From Streptomyces sp. NBC_01217 (lineage in GTDB: Bacteria > Actinomycetota > Actinomycetes > Streptomycetales > Streptomycetaceae), in assembly GCF_035994185.1 (NCBI RefSeq), contig NZ_CP108538.1:4999501-5063500 (forward strand): a DNA stretch of 64,000 nt. Direction: 5' to 3'. The notes below the pieces were generated by a model that was given only the letters and a program-made list of their open reading frames with translations, had not been told where the DNA came from and ran no database searches. Each line of letters begins with the position of its first letter. The stretch's first letter is position 1. The position numbers were made by a program, and so were the translations under genes. Positions 8,681 to 17,892 of the stretch are shown here, in pieces.

Positions 8681-8782
8681 GTGCTTGAGGCATTCTTCTC
8701 CGCCCTGCTGGTCCTGGTCTGCGTCGGCGTTCTCGCCTTCGCCGGCCTGACCGTGAAGAAGCTGTACCAGGGTCAGCGCTGA
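8681..8782 (+). CDS. 33-aa single-pass membrane peptide
   Basis: GTG at 8681 follows CCAAGGAG by 6 bp. The product is 33 aa: one hydrophobic helix (FFSALLVLVCVGVLAFAGLTV) and a basic tail KKLYQGQR. The codons show normal Streptomyces third-position GC. The strong ribosome site and clean membrane-peptide pattern support a real gene. Its role is unknown. Confidence 0.75.
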   Translation: MLEAFFSALLVLVCVGVLAFAGLTVKKLYQGQR

Positions 8783-8831
8783 CCCGCGTCCGCACCGCTC
8801 ATCACCCCCTCACAGATCGTCTGAGCCGCTC

Positions 8832-9404
8832 ATGATCGAGATCCCGTCCGACCTCCACCCGGACCTCGTCCCGCTGGCCTTCCTCCTCGGCAACTGGGCG
8901 GGCGCGGGAGTCTCCGACTTCCCCGGCGCCGAGCAGTGCAACTTCGGCCAGGAAGTCTCCTTCAGCCACGACGGCCGGGATTTCCTGGAGTACGTCTCGC
9001 ACACCTGGGTGCTCGACTCCGAGGGCGAGAAGGTCAGGCCGCTGGAGTCCGAGTCGGGCTACTGGCGCATCGACAAGGACCGCAAGGTCGAGATCGTCAT
9101 GGTCCGCGACCAGGGCGTCATCGAGATCTGGTACGGCGAGCTGGCCGACCAGAAGCCGCAGATCGACCTGGTCACCGACGCGGTGGCCCGTACCGCGGCC
9201 TCCGGCCCGTACAGCGGTGGCAAGCGTCTCTACGGCTATGTGAAGAGCGACCTGATGTGGGTCGGCGAGAAGGCCACCCCCGAGGTGGAGCTGCGCCCGT
9301 ACATGTCGGCGCACCTGAAGAAGGTCGTCACCCCGGAAGAGGTCCAGGCGATGGCCAAGAGCCTGGGCGACCTGCCGGACGACGGCATCGCGTTCTTCAA
9401 GTAG
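8832..9404 (+). CDS. FABP/nitrobindin-like beta-barrel protein
   Basis: A 190-aa protein with the FABP-like motif GNWAGAG (GxWxGxG) at residues 20-26, followed by alternating strands that end in LRPYMSAHLKKV. It resembles the actinobacterial nitrobindin-like family (some members bind heme and isomerise peroxynitrite). I do not see a clear proximal heme His, so ligand binding is uncertain. It lies upstream of nur in the same orientation. Confidence 0.82.
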   Translation: MIEIPSDLHPDLVPLAFLLGNWAGAGVSDFPGAEQCNFGQEVSFSHDGRDFLEYVSHTWVLDSEGEKVRPLESESGYWRIDKDRKVEIVMVRDQGVIEIWYGELADQKPQIDLVTDAVARTAASGPYSGGKRLYGYVKSDLMWVGEKATPEVELRPYMSAHLKKVVTPEEVQAMAKSLGDLPDDGIAFFK

Positions 9405-9487
9405 GCCGCCCCGTTCGGGCTGTCCCATTCGCGGGTGCTCTCGCACAAAGCTGCGGACAGGTGCTCACCCGGTCCTACACTGGGCCT

Positions 9488-9964
9488 GTGGTGAGCACCG
9501 ACTGGAAGACCGACCTCCGGCAGCGCGGCTACCGGCTGACGCCGCAGCGGCAGCTGGTGCTGGAAGCCGTCGACACGCTGGAACACGCGACGCCCGACGA
9601 CATCCTCTGCGAGGTGCGCAGGACCGCGTCAGGCGTGAACATCTCCACCGTCTACCGGACGCTCGAACTCCTGGAGGAGCTGGAGCTGGTCAGCCACGCC
9701 CATCTGGGGCACGGCGCGCCGACGTACCACCTGGCCGACCGCCACCACCACATCCATCTGGTCTGCCGTGACTGCACGAACGTCATCGAGGCCGATGTCG
9801 ACGTCGTCGCCGAGTTCGCCGCGAAGCTGAAGGGCGGCTTCGGTTTCGAGACGGACATGAAGCACTTCGCGATCTTCGGCCGCTGCACCGACTGCACGGC
9901 GTCGGCGGCGGCGGGATCCGAGGGCGGGGCCCGGACGGACGATGCGGCCGATCCCAAGCCGTAA
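9488..9964 (+). CDS. nur: Nur, nickel-responsive Fur-family repressor
   Basis: A 158-aa Fur-family protein. Residues 1-80 form the winged helix (RLTPQRQLVLEAV...NISTVYRTLELL). All metal ligands described for S. coelicolor Nur are at the same numbers: His70, His72 and His126 (nickel site) and His33, His86, His88 and His90 (second metal site). CxxC pairs are present at 93/96 and 133/136. Nur represses nickel uptake and an iron superoxide dismutase when nickel is abundant. The first of two adjacent GTG codons was taken as the start; the second is equally possible. Confidence 0.93.
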   Translation: MVSTDWKTDLRQRGYRLTPQRQLVLEAVDTLEHATPDDILCEVRRTASGVNISTVYRTLELLEELELVSHAHLGHGAPTYHLADRHHHIHLVCRDCTNVIEADVDVVAEFAAKLKGGFGFETDMKHFAIFGRCTDCTASAAAGSEGGARTDDAADPKP

Positions 9965-9985
9965 ATCGCGTCGTACGCTGGTCGC

Positions 9986-10951
9986 ATGAAGAGCCCCCTG
10001 CTGTCCCTGCCCGGCGCCGTCCCCGCCGAAGGCCGCGACGAAGGCGTCGCCGCGCACTACGGTGACCTGTTCCGCGAGCAGCGCGCCCTCGCCGAAGGTT
10101 TTGGCCTCGTCGATCTCTCGCACCGCGCCGTCGTCACCGTCACCGGCAGCGACCGGCTGGCCTGGCTGCATCTGCTGCTCACCCAGCACGTCAGCGAACT
10201 CGCCCCGGGACAGGCCACCGAGGCCCTGATCCTCTCCGCGAACGGGCACATCGAGCACGCCCTCTATCTCGTCGACGACGGCGAGACCGTGTGGATGCAC
10301 GCCGAACCGGGCACGCAGGGCGATCTGATCGCCTACCTGGAGTCCATGAAGTTCTTCTACCGGGTCGAAGTCGCCGACCGTACCGAGGAATTCGCCGTGG
10401 TGTACCTGCCGGCCGGCTCCATCGCGGACGTCCCGGACGGTGTGACGGTACGGGAGACGGCGTACGGCCGGGATCTGTTCCTGCCCCGCGCCGACCTGGA
10501 GAAGTACGCGGCCGACAACGGACCCGTGGCCGGCATCCTGGCGTACGAGGCGCTGCGCGTCGAGGGGCACCGCCCGCGCCTCGGCTTCGAGACCGACCAC
10601 CGCACCATCCCGCACGAGCTGGGCTGGATCGGCACCGCCGTCCACCTCCAGAAGGGCTGCTACCGGGGTCAGGAGACGGTGGCCCGGGTGCAGAACCTGG
10701 GCAAGCCGCCGCGGCGGCTGGTCTTCCTGCACCTGGACGGCAGCGAGGTCGTCCTGCCCGGACACGGCACGCCGGTGCGGCTCGCGGCGGACGGCGCCGA
10801 GGGCCGGCAGCTGGGCTTCATCACCACATCCGCCCGCCACCACGAGCTGGGGCCGATCGCCCTGGCCCTGGTCAAGCGGAACGTCGCGGTGGACGCGGAG
10901 CTGCTCGCGGGGGACACGGCGGCTGCCCAGGAGACGGTCGTGGAGCCGTAG
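9986..10951 (+). CDS. ygfZ: YgfZ/GcvT-like folate-binding protein
   Basis: A 321-aa protein with the GcvT-like aminomethyltransferase fold. The signature KGCYRGQETVAR, containing the redox-active Cys of YgfZ proteins, is near residue 220. YgfZ proteins use tetrahydrofolate in Fe-S cluster assembly or repair. It starts 21 bp after nur and is probably cotranscribed. The rest of the Fe-S machinery is not in this window. Confidence 0.9.
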   Translation: MKSPLLSLPGAVPAEGRDEGVAAHYGDLFREQRALAEGFGLVDLSHRAVVTVTGSDRLAWLHLLLTQHVSELAPGQATEALILSANGHIEHALYLVDDGETVWMHAEPGTQGDLIAYLESMKFFYRVEVADRTEEFAVVYLPAGSIADVPDGVTVRETAYGRDLFLPRADLEKYAADNGPVAGILAYEALRVEGHRPRLGFETDHRTIPHELGWIGTAVHLQKGCYRGQETVARVQNLGKPPRRLVFLHLDGSEVVLPGHGTPVRLAADGAEGRQLGFITTSARHHELGPIALALVKRNVAVDAELLAGDTAAAQETVVEP

Positions 10952-11021
10952 TCCTGCGCGGACCAGCCGCGCGGACCGCACTGCCCGTACCCGGGCTCGG
11001 ACGCGCTGTCCGTACCTCGGC

Positions 11022-11471
11022 TCAGACCTCGATGATCACGGTGAACGGGCCGTGGTTCGTGAGCGAGACCCGCATGTCCGCCCCGAACCGGCCCGCCTCC
11101 ACCTGTGCGCCCAGCGCCCGCAGCTGGGCCACCACCTCGTCGACCAGCGGCTCGGCGATCTCGCCGGGTGCCGCGGCGTTCCAGGTGGGCCTGCGCCCCT
11201 TACGGGCGTCCCCGTAGAGAGTGAACTGCGAAATCACCAGAAGCGGTGCATTCACGTCGGAGCAGGACTTCTCGCCCTCCAGAATGCGGACCGACCAGAG
11301 CTTGCGGGCCAGCTGCGCGGCCTTCTCCGCGGTGTCCCCGTGGGTGACTCCCACCAGCACACACAGTCCTTCACCGACGATTTCGCCGACCACCTCGGGC
11401 CCGCCCGACGCGCCCGCGCCGTCGGCCACCGTGACGCTCGCACCGTCCACCCTCTGCACCACTGCACGCAT
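11022..11471 (-). CDS. dtd: D-aminoacyl-tRNA deacylase
   Basis: A 149-aa DTD-family protein. It begins [15 protein letters not shown] and carries the two active-site motifs [12 protein letters not shown] (SQFTL) and LTNHGPFTV (NxGP). It hydrolyses D-amino acids mischarged on tRNA. The length fits the family, and the ATG at 11471 matches the usual N-terminus; upstream in-frame extensions were rejected. It runs divergently from rsiG. Confidence 0.95.
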   Translation of the reverse strand: MRAVVQRVDGASVTVADGAGASGGPEVVGEIVGEGLCVLVGVTHGDTAEKAAQLARKLWSVRILEGEKSCSDVNAPLLVISQFTLYGDARKGRRPTWNAAAPGEIAEPLVDEVVAQLRALGAQVEAGRFGADMRVSLTNHGPFTVIIEV

Positions 11472-11602
11472 ACGGACCAACCTATCTCGGCCAACCCATC
11501 TTGGGCTGAACGGGTACAGAGCATCCACACGGGTCTCACCGGAGTGGCACCATGCTGGGAAGGCGGTGTGCCGACGCACCGGTCGAGGGGATGGACACAC
11601 GT

Positions 11603-12235
11603 ATGAGTACCTATGGAACCGGGCAGTCCCCCGGTGCCGTGCCGGTCACGTGCACCGGCGCCAGTACCAGTACCAGTACCAGCATCAGTGCCAGCACCAT
11701 GCGCCCACCCGTCCAGCGCACCGGACACGGTCCCGCGGACGGCCTGTCCACGGGACCGCAGACCGAACTGGACGGCCTGCGACTGCCGGAGCTGCGCACA
11801 CTGCGCCGCGATTCGCAGCGCGACGAGGCCGACCTCAGCTATGTGCGGCGGCTGGTCCAGGGGCGCATCGACATCCTGCGGGCCGAGCTGGCCCGCAGGC
11901 GGGACCCGGAGACACCGGTGGTGGACCGGCTGTCGGAGATTCTCGCCGACACCCCGTCCCAGCACCGTTCATCCGCCCGGCATGTCACGCTCACCACACC
12001 GCGCAGCGACGAGTACCGCCGGCTGGCGGCCGAGACGCTCGCCGAGGTCGAGCTCTCCGACCTCGACGCCCGTACGGACGAGGAGCTGCACGCCGCGATG
12101 GGGCGCCTGGTCCGCTACGAGCAGCAGGTCTCGCGCCGCCGTCACCAGCTGCAACGCACCGCTGACGATTGCAGTGCGGAGATCGCCCGCAGGTACCGTG
12201 AAGGTGAAGCACAAGTAGACGACCTGCTCGCCTGA
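11603..12235 (+). CDS. rsiG: RsiG, c-di-GMP-dependent anti-sigma factor for WhiG
   Basis: A 210-aa protein with two copies of the RsiG c-di-GMP-binding signature E(x3)S(x2)R(x3)Q(x3)D. The first is E75/S79/R82/Q86/D90 and the second is E173/S177/R180/Q184/D188, on two antiparallel helices. In Streptomyces, RsiG bound to c-di-GMP holds the sporulation sigma factor WhiG inactive. The N-terminal 70 residues are disordered and include a Ser/Thr run encoded by AGTACC hexanucleotide repeats (11662-11685). ATG 11603 was preferred over ATG 11591, which sits too close to the GAGGGG ribosome site. Confidence 0.93.
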   Translation: MSTYGTGQSPGAVPVTCTGASTSTSTSISASTMRPPVQRTGHGPADGLSTGPQTELDGLRLPELRTLRRDSQRDEADLSYVRRLVQGRIDILRAELARRRDPETPVVDRLSEILADTPSQHRSSARHVTLTTPRSDEYRRLAAETLAEVELSDLDARTDEELHAAMGRLVRYEQQVSRRRHQLQRTADDCSAEIARRYREGEAQVDDLLA

Positions 12236-12282
12236 AGCGATCCTTCCGGGGGCGGGTTCCAGCCCGTCCCCGGAAGGCCACC

Positions 12283-13266
12283 ATGACCTCCAGCGCGGCC
12301 CCCGCCGTCCCCTCCGTCATATCCCCCGCCCACCCCGTCCTGGCCGAGGTCGTACGGTCCGGTTTCGTGGAGGGCCGGCACCGGGGCTCGCTGGTGGTCC
12401 TGGCCGCCGACGGAAGTGTGGAGCGGGTCCTGGGCGACCCGGCGGCGCCGGTCTTCCCGCGCTCGTCCAACAAGCCGATGCAGGCCGCGGCCGTGCTGCG
12501 GGCCGGGCTCGATCTGTCCGGGGAGCGGCTGGCACTGGCCGCCGCGAGCCACTCGGGCGAGGGCTTCCATCTCGAACTCGTCCGCACGATGCTCGCCGAG
12601 CACGGACTGACGCCCGGTGATCTGCAGACCCCGCCCGATCTGCCGCTGGACCCGGCGGAGGCCGAGAAGTATCTCGCCGCGGGCAACGTCCGGGACAGGA
12701 TCACCATGAACTGCTCCGGCAAGCACGCGGCGATGCTCGCGGTGTGCGCGCTGAACGGCTGGGACCGGGCGTCCTACCTCAACCCCTCGCACCCGCTCCA
12801 GCAGCTGGTGCACCAGGTGGTCGAGGAGGCGGCGGGCGAGCCGGTCGCGGCGGTCGGTACGGACGGGTGCGGGGCGCCGCTGGTGGCGATCAGCCTGATG
12901 GGTCTGGCGCGGGCCTTCCGCTCGTTCGTACTGGCGGAGCCGGGGACGGCGGAGCGCCGGGTCGGGGACGCGATGCGGGCCCACCCCGAGTACGTCGCCG
13001 GAACCCGCCGCCCCGACACCTGGCTGATGCGGGAGGTGCCCGGCACGCTCTCCAAGATGGGCGCGGAGGCGGTGCAGGCGGTGGCGCTGGCGGACGGCCG
13101 GGCACTGGCCTTCAAGATCGACGACGGTGCGACGCGGGCGCTCGGCCCGGTTCTGGCGCAGTCGCTGCGCCTGCTCGGCATCGATGCGCCGGTGGTCTCC
13201 CGGATCGGGCGCGAGCCGCTGCTGGGCGGCGGCGGTGAGGTGGGCGAGATCCGGGCAGCGTTCTGA
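12283..13266 (+). CDS. asparaginase (type II-like, Rhizobium family)
   Basis: A 327-aa protein of the asparaginase family typified by Rhizobium etli, unrelated to E. coli AnsB. It shows FPRSSNKPMQAAA, ASHSGEGFH, MNCSGKHAAML and TDGCGAPL, which form the conserved Ser/Lys/Cys active-site region. It would hydrolyse L-asparagine to aspartate and ammonia in the cytoplasm. It sits 47 bp after rsiG on the same strand. Confidence 0.9.
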   Translation: MTSSAAPAVPSVISPAHPVLAEVVRSGFVEGRHRGSLVVLAADGSVERVLGDPAAPVFPRSSNKPMQAAAVLRAGLDLSGERLALAAASHSGEGFHLELVRTMLAEHGLTPGDLQTPPDLPLDPAEAEKYLAAGNVRDRITMNCSGKHAAMLAVCALNGWDRASYLNPSHPLQQLVHQVVEEAAGEPVAAVGTDGCGAPLVAISLMGLARAFRSFVLAEPGTAERRVGDAMRAHPEYVAGTRRPDTWLMREVPGTLSKMGAEAVQAVALADGRALAFKIDDGATRALGPVLAQSLRLLGIDAPVVSRIGREPLLGGGGEVGEIRAAF

Positions 13267-13332
13267 TCGGACTGCGCGGGGCGCCGGAAAAGCGGGCGAC
13301 ATCCGGCGGGCCGGGTGCCTAGCGTGGAGTGC

Positions 13333-14583
13333 ATGGGTCCTGATGTCCGTCCGATCGCCGAATCCGAGTTCCCCAACTGGCTGCGCGCCCTCAACACCGG
13401 GTTTCTGCGCCCGCCGTCGGTGACGGAGAAGGAGGTCGCCGTCCGTCTCCCGCACATCGACCCGGCCCGTACGCAGGGCGCGTTCGACGGCGGGCGGTGC
13501 GTGGCCACGTTCCGTTCGTTCGCGCAGGAGCTCACGGTCGTCGGCGGCGCCACGGTGCCGGCCGACGCGATCTCCAACGTCACGGTGTCGCCGACGCACC
13601 GCCGCCGCGGGCTGCTCAGCCGGATGATGGCCGCGGACCTGGCGGCGGCGAAGGAGCGCGGTGATGTGGTCGCCACGCTGATAGCCGCCGAGTACCCGAT
13701 CTACGGGCGGTACGGCTTCGGTTCGGCGGCGTGCACCACCGAGTGGGAGATCGACGTACCGAGGGCGGGCCTCGACCCGCGCTGGTCGGGCCCTTCCGCG
13801 CAGGACGGCGGCCGGATCGACCTGGTGAGCGGCGCGGACGTACGCAAGCTGGGCCCGGCCCTCCACGACCGGCTGCGCACCCGGCAGCACGGCACGGTCA
13901 GCCGCGACACACGCTGGTGGGAACTGACCACCGGCGAGAACCGGCCTGACCCCGACGCCTGGACGGAGCCCTTCTACGCCGTCTACAGCAACGCGGACGG
14001 CGAGCCCGACGGCCTGATCATCTACCGCGCCGACGACCACTGGGGCGACGCCAAGCAGCCCCTGAACCGGGCGACCGTCTTCGACCTGATCGCCGACACC
14101 CCGGCGGCGGAACGGGCCCTGTGGCACTTCGTCTGCTCGATCGACTGGATCAGCACGGTCCGCACCGGCCACCGCGCCCCCGACGACCTGCTGCCCCACC
14201 TCCTCCCGGACCCGCGCGCGGCCCGCATCGTCACCCAGGCGGACTGGCTGTGGGTACGCCTCCTGGACGTCCCCCGCGCCCTGGAGGCCCGCACCTACGC
14301 GGCACCCGGCGCACTGACCCTGGACATCCACGACCCCACGTCCCTGACCACCGGCCGCTACCACCTGAACGCCACCCCCGCCGGCACAACCTGCACCCCC
14401 ACCAGGACCACCGCCGATCTGGCCCTGGACGCAAGGGAGCTGGCCACGCTCTACCTGGGCGACGAATCCCCGACCCGCCTGGCAGCCCTGGGCCGCATCG
14501 AAGAACTCACACCGGGAGCTGTTGCGCGAGCGGAGACCATGTTCCGGGCGGCGCGGCGGGCTTGGTGCCCGGATGTGTTCTGA
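13333..14583 (+). CDS. Eis-like GNAT N-acetyltransferase
   Basis: A 416-aa protein with an N-terminal GNAT domain (acetyl-CoA loop [12 protein letters not shown]), the [12 protein letters not shown] region holding the general-acid Tyr, a second GNAT-like region and an SCP2-like C-terminal domain. It ends in Phe, as Eis enzymes do, where the terminal carboxylate acts as base. Eis proteins acetylate amines, including aminoglycosides at multiple positions. The actual substrate here is not known. ATG 13333 is the best start. Confidence 0.88.
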   Translation: MGPDVRPIAESEFPNWLRALNTGFLRPPSVTEKEVAVRLPHIDPARTQGAFDGGRCVATFRSFAQELTVVGGATVPADAISNVTVSPTHRRRGLLSRMMAADLAAAKERGDVVATLIAAEYPIYGRYGFGSAACTTEWEIDVPRAGLDPRWSGPSAQDGGRIDLVSGADVRKLGPALHDRLRTRQHGTVSRDTRWWELTTGENRPDPDAWTEPFYAVYSNADGEPDGLIIYRADDHWGDAKQPLNRATVFDLIADTPAAERALWHFVCSIDWISTVRTGHRAPDDLLPHLLPDPRAARIVTQADWLWVRLLDVPRALEARTYAAPGALTLDIHDPTSLTTGRYHLNATPAGTTCTPTRTTADLALDARELATLYLGDESPTRLAALGRIEELTPGAVARAETMFRAARRAWCPDVF

Positions 14584-14650
14584 GGGTCTGCCGCCCGCAG
14601 CCGAGCAGGTTCAACCACCTTTACGGTGAACGAAGTTGTAGCGTTCTTCC

Positions 14651-15526
14651 GTGACCCCCGAGCACACAGCGATGGACGGCAGCCGGATGCCCTCGTCCGA
14701 GGAGGTGGCGGACGCCCTTCGGGAGCGGATCCGTACCGGAGAGCTCAAGGCCGGGGATCACCTGCCCACTCAGTCCGCGCTGGCGGAGGAGTTCCGAGTC
14801 GAACGGGGCGTGATCCGGCTGGCGCTTCAGCGTATGCAGGATGATGGTCTTCTCGCCGCCGTCACCAGGGGGATGCCGCCCCAGGTGGCGAGCCCGGCCG
14901 ATGCCGAGACGCCCCTGCAGACCGCGGCCGGGCTCGGGCCGCGGATTCTTGGGGCGTTCGAGAGCGACGAAAACGTACGCATCGACGCGCTCTGCCTGAC
15001 GGCCGAGTCCCTCACCCTGGCCCTGGCCGAGCCGTTGCAGCGGATAAGGGCGGGGCGGCTGTCACCGAGTTCGGTGAAGGTGCGGGTCCTGCTGCCCGCC
15101 CGCGACCTCGACATGGCCTTCCCCCGCCGTACCGAGCCCTTGGAGGGCGACCGGGCGGTGCACGAGCGCTGGCTGGCCCTGCGCAACTCGCAGGCGCATG
15201 TGGTCAGGCACAACCTCGAAGCTCTGCGCAGCACGCGGGACCTGCACGTCGAGGTGGAGATGAGGGCCCTGCCGTTCACCCCACCCGTCAAGCTGTATCT
15301 CCTGAACGGGTCGGAGGCGCTGTTCGCGTACTACACCGTGACGAAGCGCGAAGAACTGATCCACGGCGAACCCACCGAGCTGTTCGACGTGCTGGGCAGC
15401 GATTCGACACTCTTCCGCTTCGAAAGCTCCGCCGCGGTACGGGATCAGCTGTTCGTGACGCAGTCCGAGGCGTGGTTCGAGAGCCTGTGGAGCACCATCG
15501 CGACCGAACTGGTCCTGCGCAGCTGA
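14651..15526 (+). CDS. GntR-family regulator with uncharacterised effector domain
   Basis: A 291-aa protein. An N-terminal winged helix (about 15-75: SEEVADALRERIRTGELKAGDHLPTQ then LAEEFRVERGVIRLAL) is followed by a C-terminal domain that is neither clearly UTRA nor FCD. It is paralogous to the regulator at 15969: both carry PF(T/S)Pxx(K)LY(L/I)LN and an F(D)xxGxxxTLF motif. GTG 14651 has no ribosome site, so the mRNA may be leaderless; ATG 14672 is an alternative. Confidence 0.82.
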   Translation: MTPEHTAMDGSRMPSSEEVADALRERIRTGELKAGDHLPTQSALAEEFRVERGVIRLALQRMQDDGLLAAVTRGMPPQVASPADAETPLQTAAGLGPRILGAFESDENVRIDALCLTAESLTLALAEPLQRIRAGRLSPSSVKVRVLLPARDLDMAFPRRTEPLEGDRAVHERWLALRNSQAHVVRHNLEALRSTRDLHVEVEMRALPFTPPVKLYLLNGSEALFAYYTVTKREELIHGEPTELFDVLGSDSTLFRFESSAAVRDQLFVTQSEAWFESLWSTIATELVLRS

Positions 15527-15547
15527 TCTGATGGCACCGTTACACGC

Positions 15548-15715
15548 TCAACCGTCGGTGGGGACGATGAGCAGAGCCAGGATCAGAGCTCCCGCGCAGG
15601 CGCAGTTGGGGCTCCCCGCCTTGAGCCCAAATGTAAGCAGAGCCAGGCCCACCGTTCCCATGAAGCCGTACTTCCACTGAACGATCTGCTCAAGTCCCAG
15701 CGTGATGAATGGCAT
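15548..15715 (-). CDS. 55-aa hydrophobic membrane protein
   Basis: It begins MPFITLGLEQIVQWKYGFMG, followed by two hydrophobic stretches (TVGLALLTFGLKAG and CACAGALILALLIV). The ATG at 15715 has a GGAGG ribosome site (CCGGAGGAGT, 7 bp spacing). It is transcribed divergently from the GntR gene at 15969 and shares the control region 15716-15968 with it. No family recognised. Confidence 0.7.
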   Translation of the reverse strand: MPFITLGLEQIVQWKYGFMGTVGLALLTFGLKAGSPNCACAGALILALLIVPTDG

Positions 15716-15822
15716 GGCGATCACTCCTCCGGTGGTGAAGGGGCGTCGGTGCTCGCACTCCGTTGTGCCGCTCGGACGCTGCCTGCGACTCTCAGCAACC
15801 AATCAACTCTCCCGAATTTGAC

Positions 15823-15968
15823 CGGTTGACTTGAGCTCATTCTTCCCTGTGGGTGAGTAGTCGCAAACTTGTCTGGTTGTACGGGTGTGTTGATGTCAAC
15901 CGGATGACGATTGGAGCGGCCGAGGGTCGCATCTCCTGTGCTGGCGCTCATAGTTGTATGGTTGACAG
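15823..15968. promoter_or_regulatory. GTTGAC-type half-sites in a divergent control region
   Basis: CCGGTTGAC (15823-15831) and its reverse complement GTCAACCGG (15895-15903) lie 63 bp apart. A related TGGTTGACA (15960-15968) abuts the GTG of the downstream GntR gene. CTGGTTGT also occurs at about 15873. These look like binding sites for one of the flanking GntR regulators, probably autoregulatory and acting on the small membrane gene. No other gene lies in this 250-bp region. Confidence 0.5.
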
Positions 15969-16916
15969 GTGACAAATCATGGGTCTGCTGCATCGGACGG
16001 TAGGCGTCAGTACCAGCGAGTCGCCGATGACCTGCTGAAAGGCATCAACAGCGAAAAGTGGAGGCCCGGTGACCGCCTGCCCACGCAGGAGCAGCTGGTC
16101 GAGCAGTACGGCGTCTCCCGCAGCACGGTCAATGAAGCGCTGCGCATTCTCCGGGAAAAGCGTCTGATCGTCACCCGGCAGGGCAGCGGGACGTTCGTCA
16201 GTGGTGGGCCGGAGGACGGCATCACCCCGTCCGGCCCTGGCGTCGCGGCCGAAGCCGGGCACGAGGACGACGATGTGTGGGCGGTCGTTTCGGAGAGCGT
16301 CCCTCCTGTGCTGCTGAAGCCCTATCTGGAGGAGGCATTCGAGGCCACCGAGGTGCGGCTCGATGTCTTCTCGATGACCACGGAGTCGCTGGCCGCACGG
16401 GTGTCCGACCAGAAGAACCGCATCATGACCGGCGTCATCAAGCCGCCCCGGAGCATCAGGGCCCGGCTGATGCTCCCCGACTGCGACTCCCCGCACCTGG
16501 CGATTCCACGGCCGGTGGACGGCTCGGACGACCCCCGGGTGCGGCGGCGGCTGAAGGGGATCCTGCAGAGTCACGCGACGATGCTCAGGGAGGCCTTGTT
16601 CGAACTCCTGTACCAGGGGTTCGTTCCCGAAGTCGAGGTCGAGGTGCGGCTGGTGCCGTTCTCACCCCAGATGAAGCTGTACATTCTGAACCGCCGACTG
16701 GCGCTACAGGGCCTCTACGTGACGGAAGAGGGCACCATCCCGCTCCCTCCCGACCGAGAGGAAGTCGAGATCTTCGACGCCTACGGCACGGGAGCAACCC
16801 TCTTCCCGTACCGTGCCTCGGCCGACGCCACCCCCGATCAGGTCGGCATTGTGCGCACGTTTCAGGCGTTCTTCGATTCGAACTGGGACAACCTAGCCGC
16901 AAGGGCGGACTTCTGA
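15969..16916 (+). CDS. GntR-family regulator, paralog of the 14651 gene
   Basis: A 315-aa protein. The winged helix spans about residues 14-80 (YQRVADDLLKGINSEKWRPG, VSRSTVNEALRIL and the wing QGSGTFVSGG). The C-terminal domain is shared with the regulator at 14651 (LVPFSPQMKLYILN, EIFDAYGTGATLFPY). GTG 15969 sits inside a GTTGACA repeat, so the protein may repress its own start. The HAD gene follows after 2 bp. Confidence 0.85.
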   Translation: MTNHGSAASDGRRQYQRVADDLLKGINSEKWRPGDRLPTQEQLVEQYGVSRSTVNEALRILREKRLIVTRQGSGTFVSGGPEDGITPSGPGVAAEAGHEDDDVWAVVSESVPPVLLKPYLEEAFEATEVRLDVFSMTTESLAARVSDQKNRIMTGVIKPPRSIRARLMLPDCDSPHLAIPRPVDGSDDPRVRRRLKGILQSHATMLREALFELLYQGFVPEVEVEVRLVPFSPQMKLYILNRRLALQGLYVTEEGTIPLPPDREEVEIFDAYGTGATLFPYRASADATPDQVGIVRTFQAFFDSNWDNLAARADF

Positions 16917-16918
16917 TC

Positions 16919-17737
16919 GTGTCTCATGCCACGGCCATCCCCGCATCCCCGGACACCGCGTCCGTTCGGGAGGTGCGGGACATGCTCTTCCGTGCCCGAT
17001 GTGTCGTACTCGACTTCGACGGCCCCATTGCCAGGCTCTTCGCCGGCGGTCACCGGACTCAGGAGAGTGTGGCGGGTGACATCGCCGACGAGCTGCTGAA
17101 GATTGCGGCATCGCACCGCATCGAGCTGGTCGAGGTCAGGTACAGCAAGGACCCCCACGAGGTCTTCAGTACGTATGCGCGGGCCGCGGCGGACCGTGAC
17201 GGCGCACACCCGTGGGACATCGCGGCCGACGAGATGCAGGGCGCTCTGACCGCCTGGGAGCTCAAGTCGGCGGAGCATGCGGAGCCGACGCCCGGGGCCG
17301 GGGCCTTCATCCGCGCCTGGAGCGGGTCGGCTGGGCGGGGGGCGACGGGCGCGCCTCCGTCGATGTACAGGCGACTGGCGGTGGCATCCAACAACCATCG
17401 CGGTGCCATCACGCGCTACCTCGAACGCGAGTCGCTGCTGGAGTGCTTCGACGGTCCGGTCATCGGCCGGTGCGAGGCCGATGTGAAGCTCATGAAGCCG
17501 AACCCCTGGGCCCTGTACGAGGTGATGCGGGTATCGGGGGCCGATACGGCGGAGCACCTGATGATCGGTGATTCGCTCTCGGACCAGCAGGCGGCGCAGC
17601 GTGCGGGTATGCCGTTCCTCGGCTATCACCGCAAACCCGAGAAGCGTCAGGCGCTGCGGACCCGGGGGCCGGGCGGCGGTCGGCTTTCCGTGATCGCGAC
17701 GATGCAGGTGCTGGCCGACGCGGCGAACGCCTTGTGA
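16919..17737 (+). CDS. HAD-family phosphatase
   Basis: A 272-aa HAD hydrolase with all four motifs: DFDG (Asp32/Asp34), ASNNH, KLMKPNP (Lys) and MIGDSLSD. A helical cap lies between motifs I and II, as in subclass IA. The substrate is probably a small phosphorylated metabolite. It starts with GTG 2 bp after the GntR stop, so translation is coupled, and it is followed by a phosphotransferase gene. Kinase plus phosphatase under a GntR regulator suggests control of one metabolite's phosphorylation. Confidence 0.87.
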   Translation: MSHATAIPASPDTASVREVRDMLFRARCVVLDFDGPIARLFAGGHRTQESVAGDIADELLKIAASHRIELVEVRYSKDPHEVFSTYARAAADRDGAHPWDIAADEMQGALTAWELKSAEHAEPTPGAGAFIRAWSGSAGRGATGAPPSMYRRLAVASNNHRGAITRYLERESLLECFDGPVIGRCEADVKLMKPNPWALYEVMRVSGADTAEHLMIGDSLSDQQAAQRAGMPFLGYHRKPEKRQALRTRGPGGGRLSVIATMQVLADAANAL

Positions 17738-17781
17738 AGGCACAAGTGCGTTAGATCGGCCGTGAGTTGTACCTTCCTTAT

Positions 17782-17892
17782 ATGGATCGCGACGAGGTGG
17801 CCGACCCGGCCCGTGTGTCCTGTCGCCACCACGTGGGGTTCTCGGTTCATGCGGAGTGCGGCCGCGCCGCCGTCGGCCGGGTCCGTCTGTGA
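17782..17892 (+). CDS. possible 36-aa ORF coupled to the phosphotransferase
   Basis: The ATG at 17782 opens a 36-codon frame, rich in charged residues with two Cys and three His, whose TGA overlaps the GTG of the next gene (GTGA). No strong ribosome site is seen. The overlap suggests it is a real coupled cistron or a translational leader, but the evidence is thin. Confidence 0.35.
   Translation: MDRDEVADPARVSCRHHVGFSVHAECGRAAVGRVRL

Noticed and set aside
12142..14364. A 740-codon minus-strand frame opposite the asparaginase and Eis-like genes.
   Set aside because: It is the codon-position shadow of two well-supported plus-strand genes.
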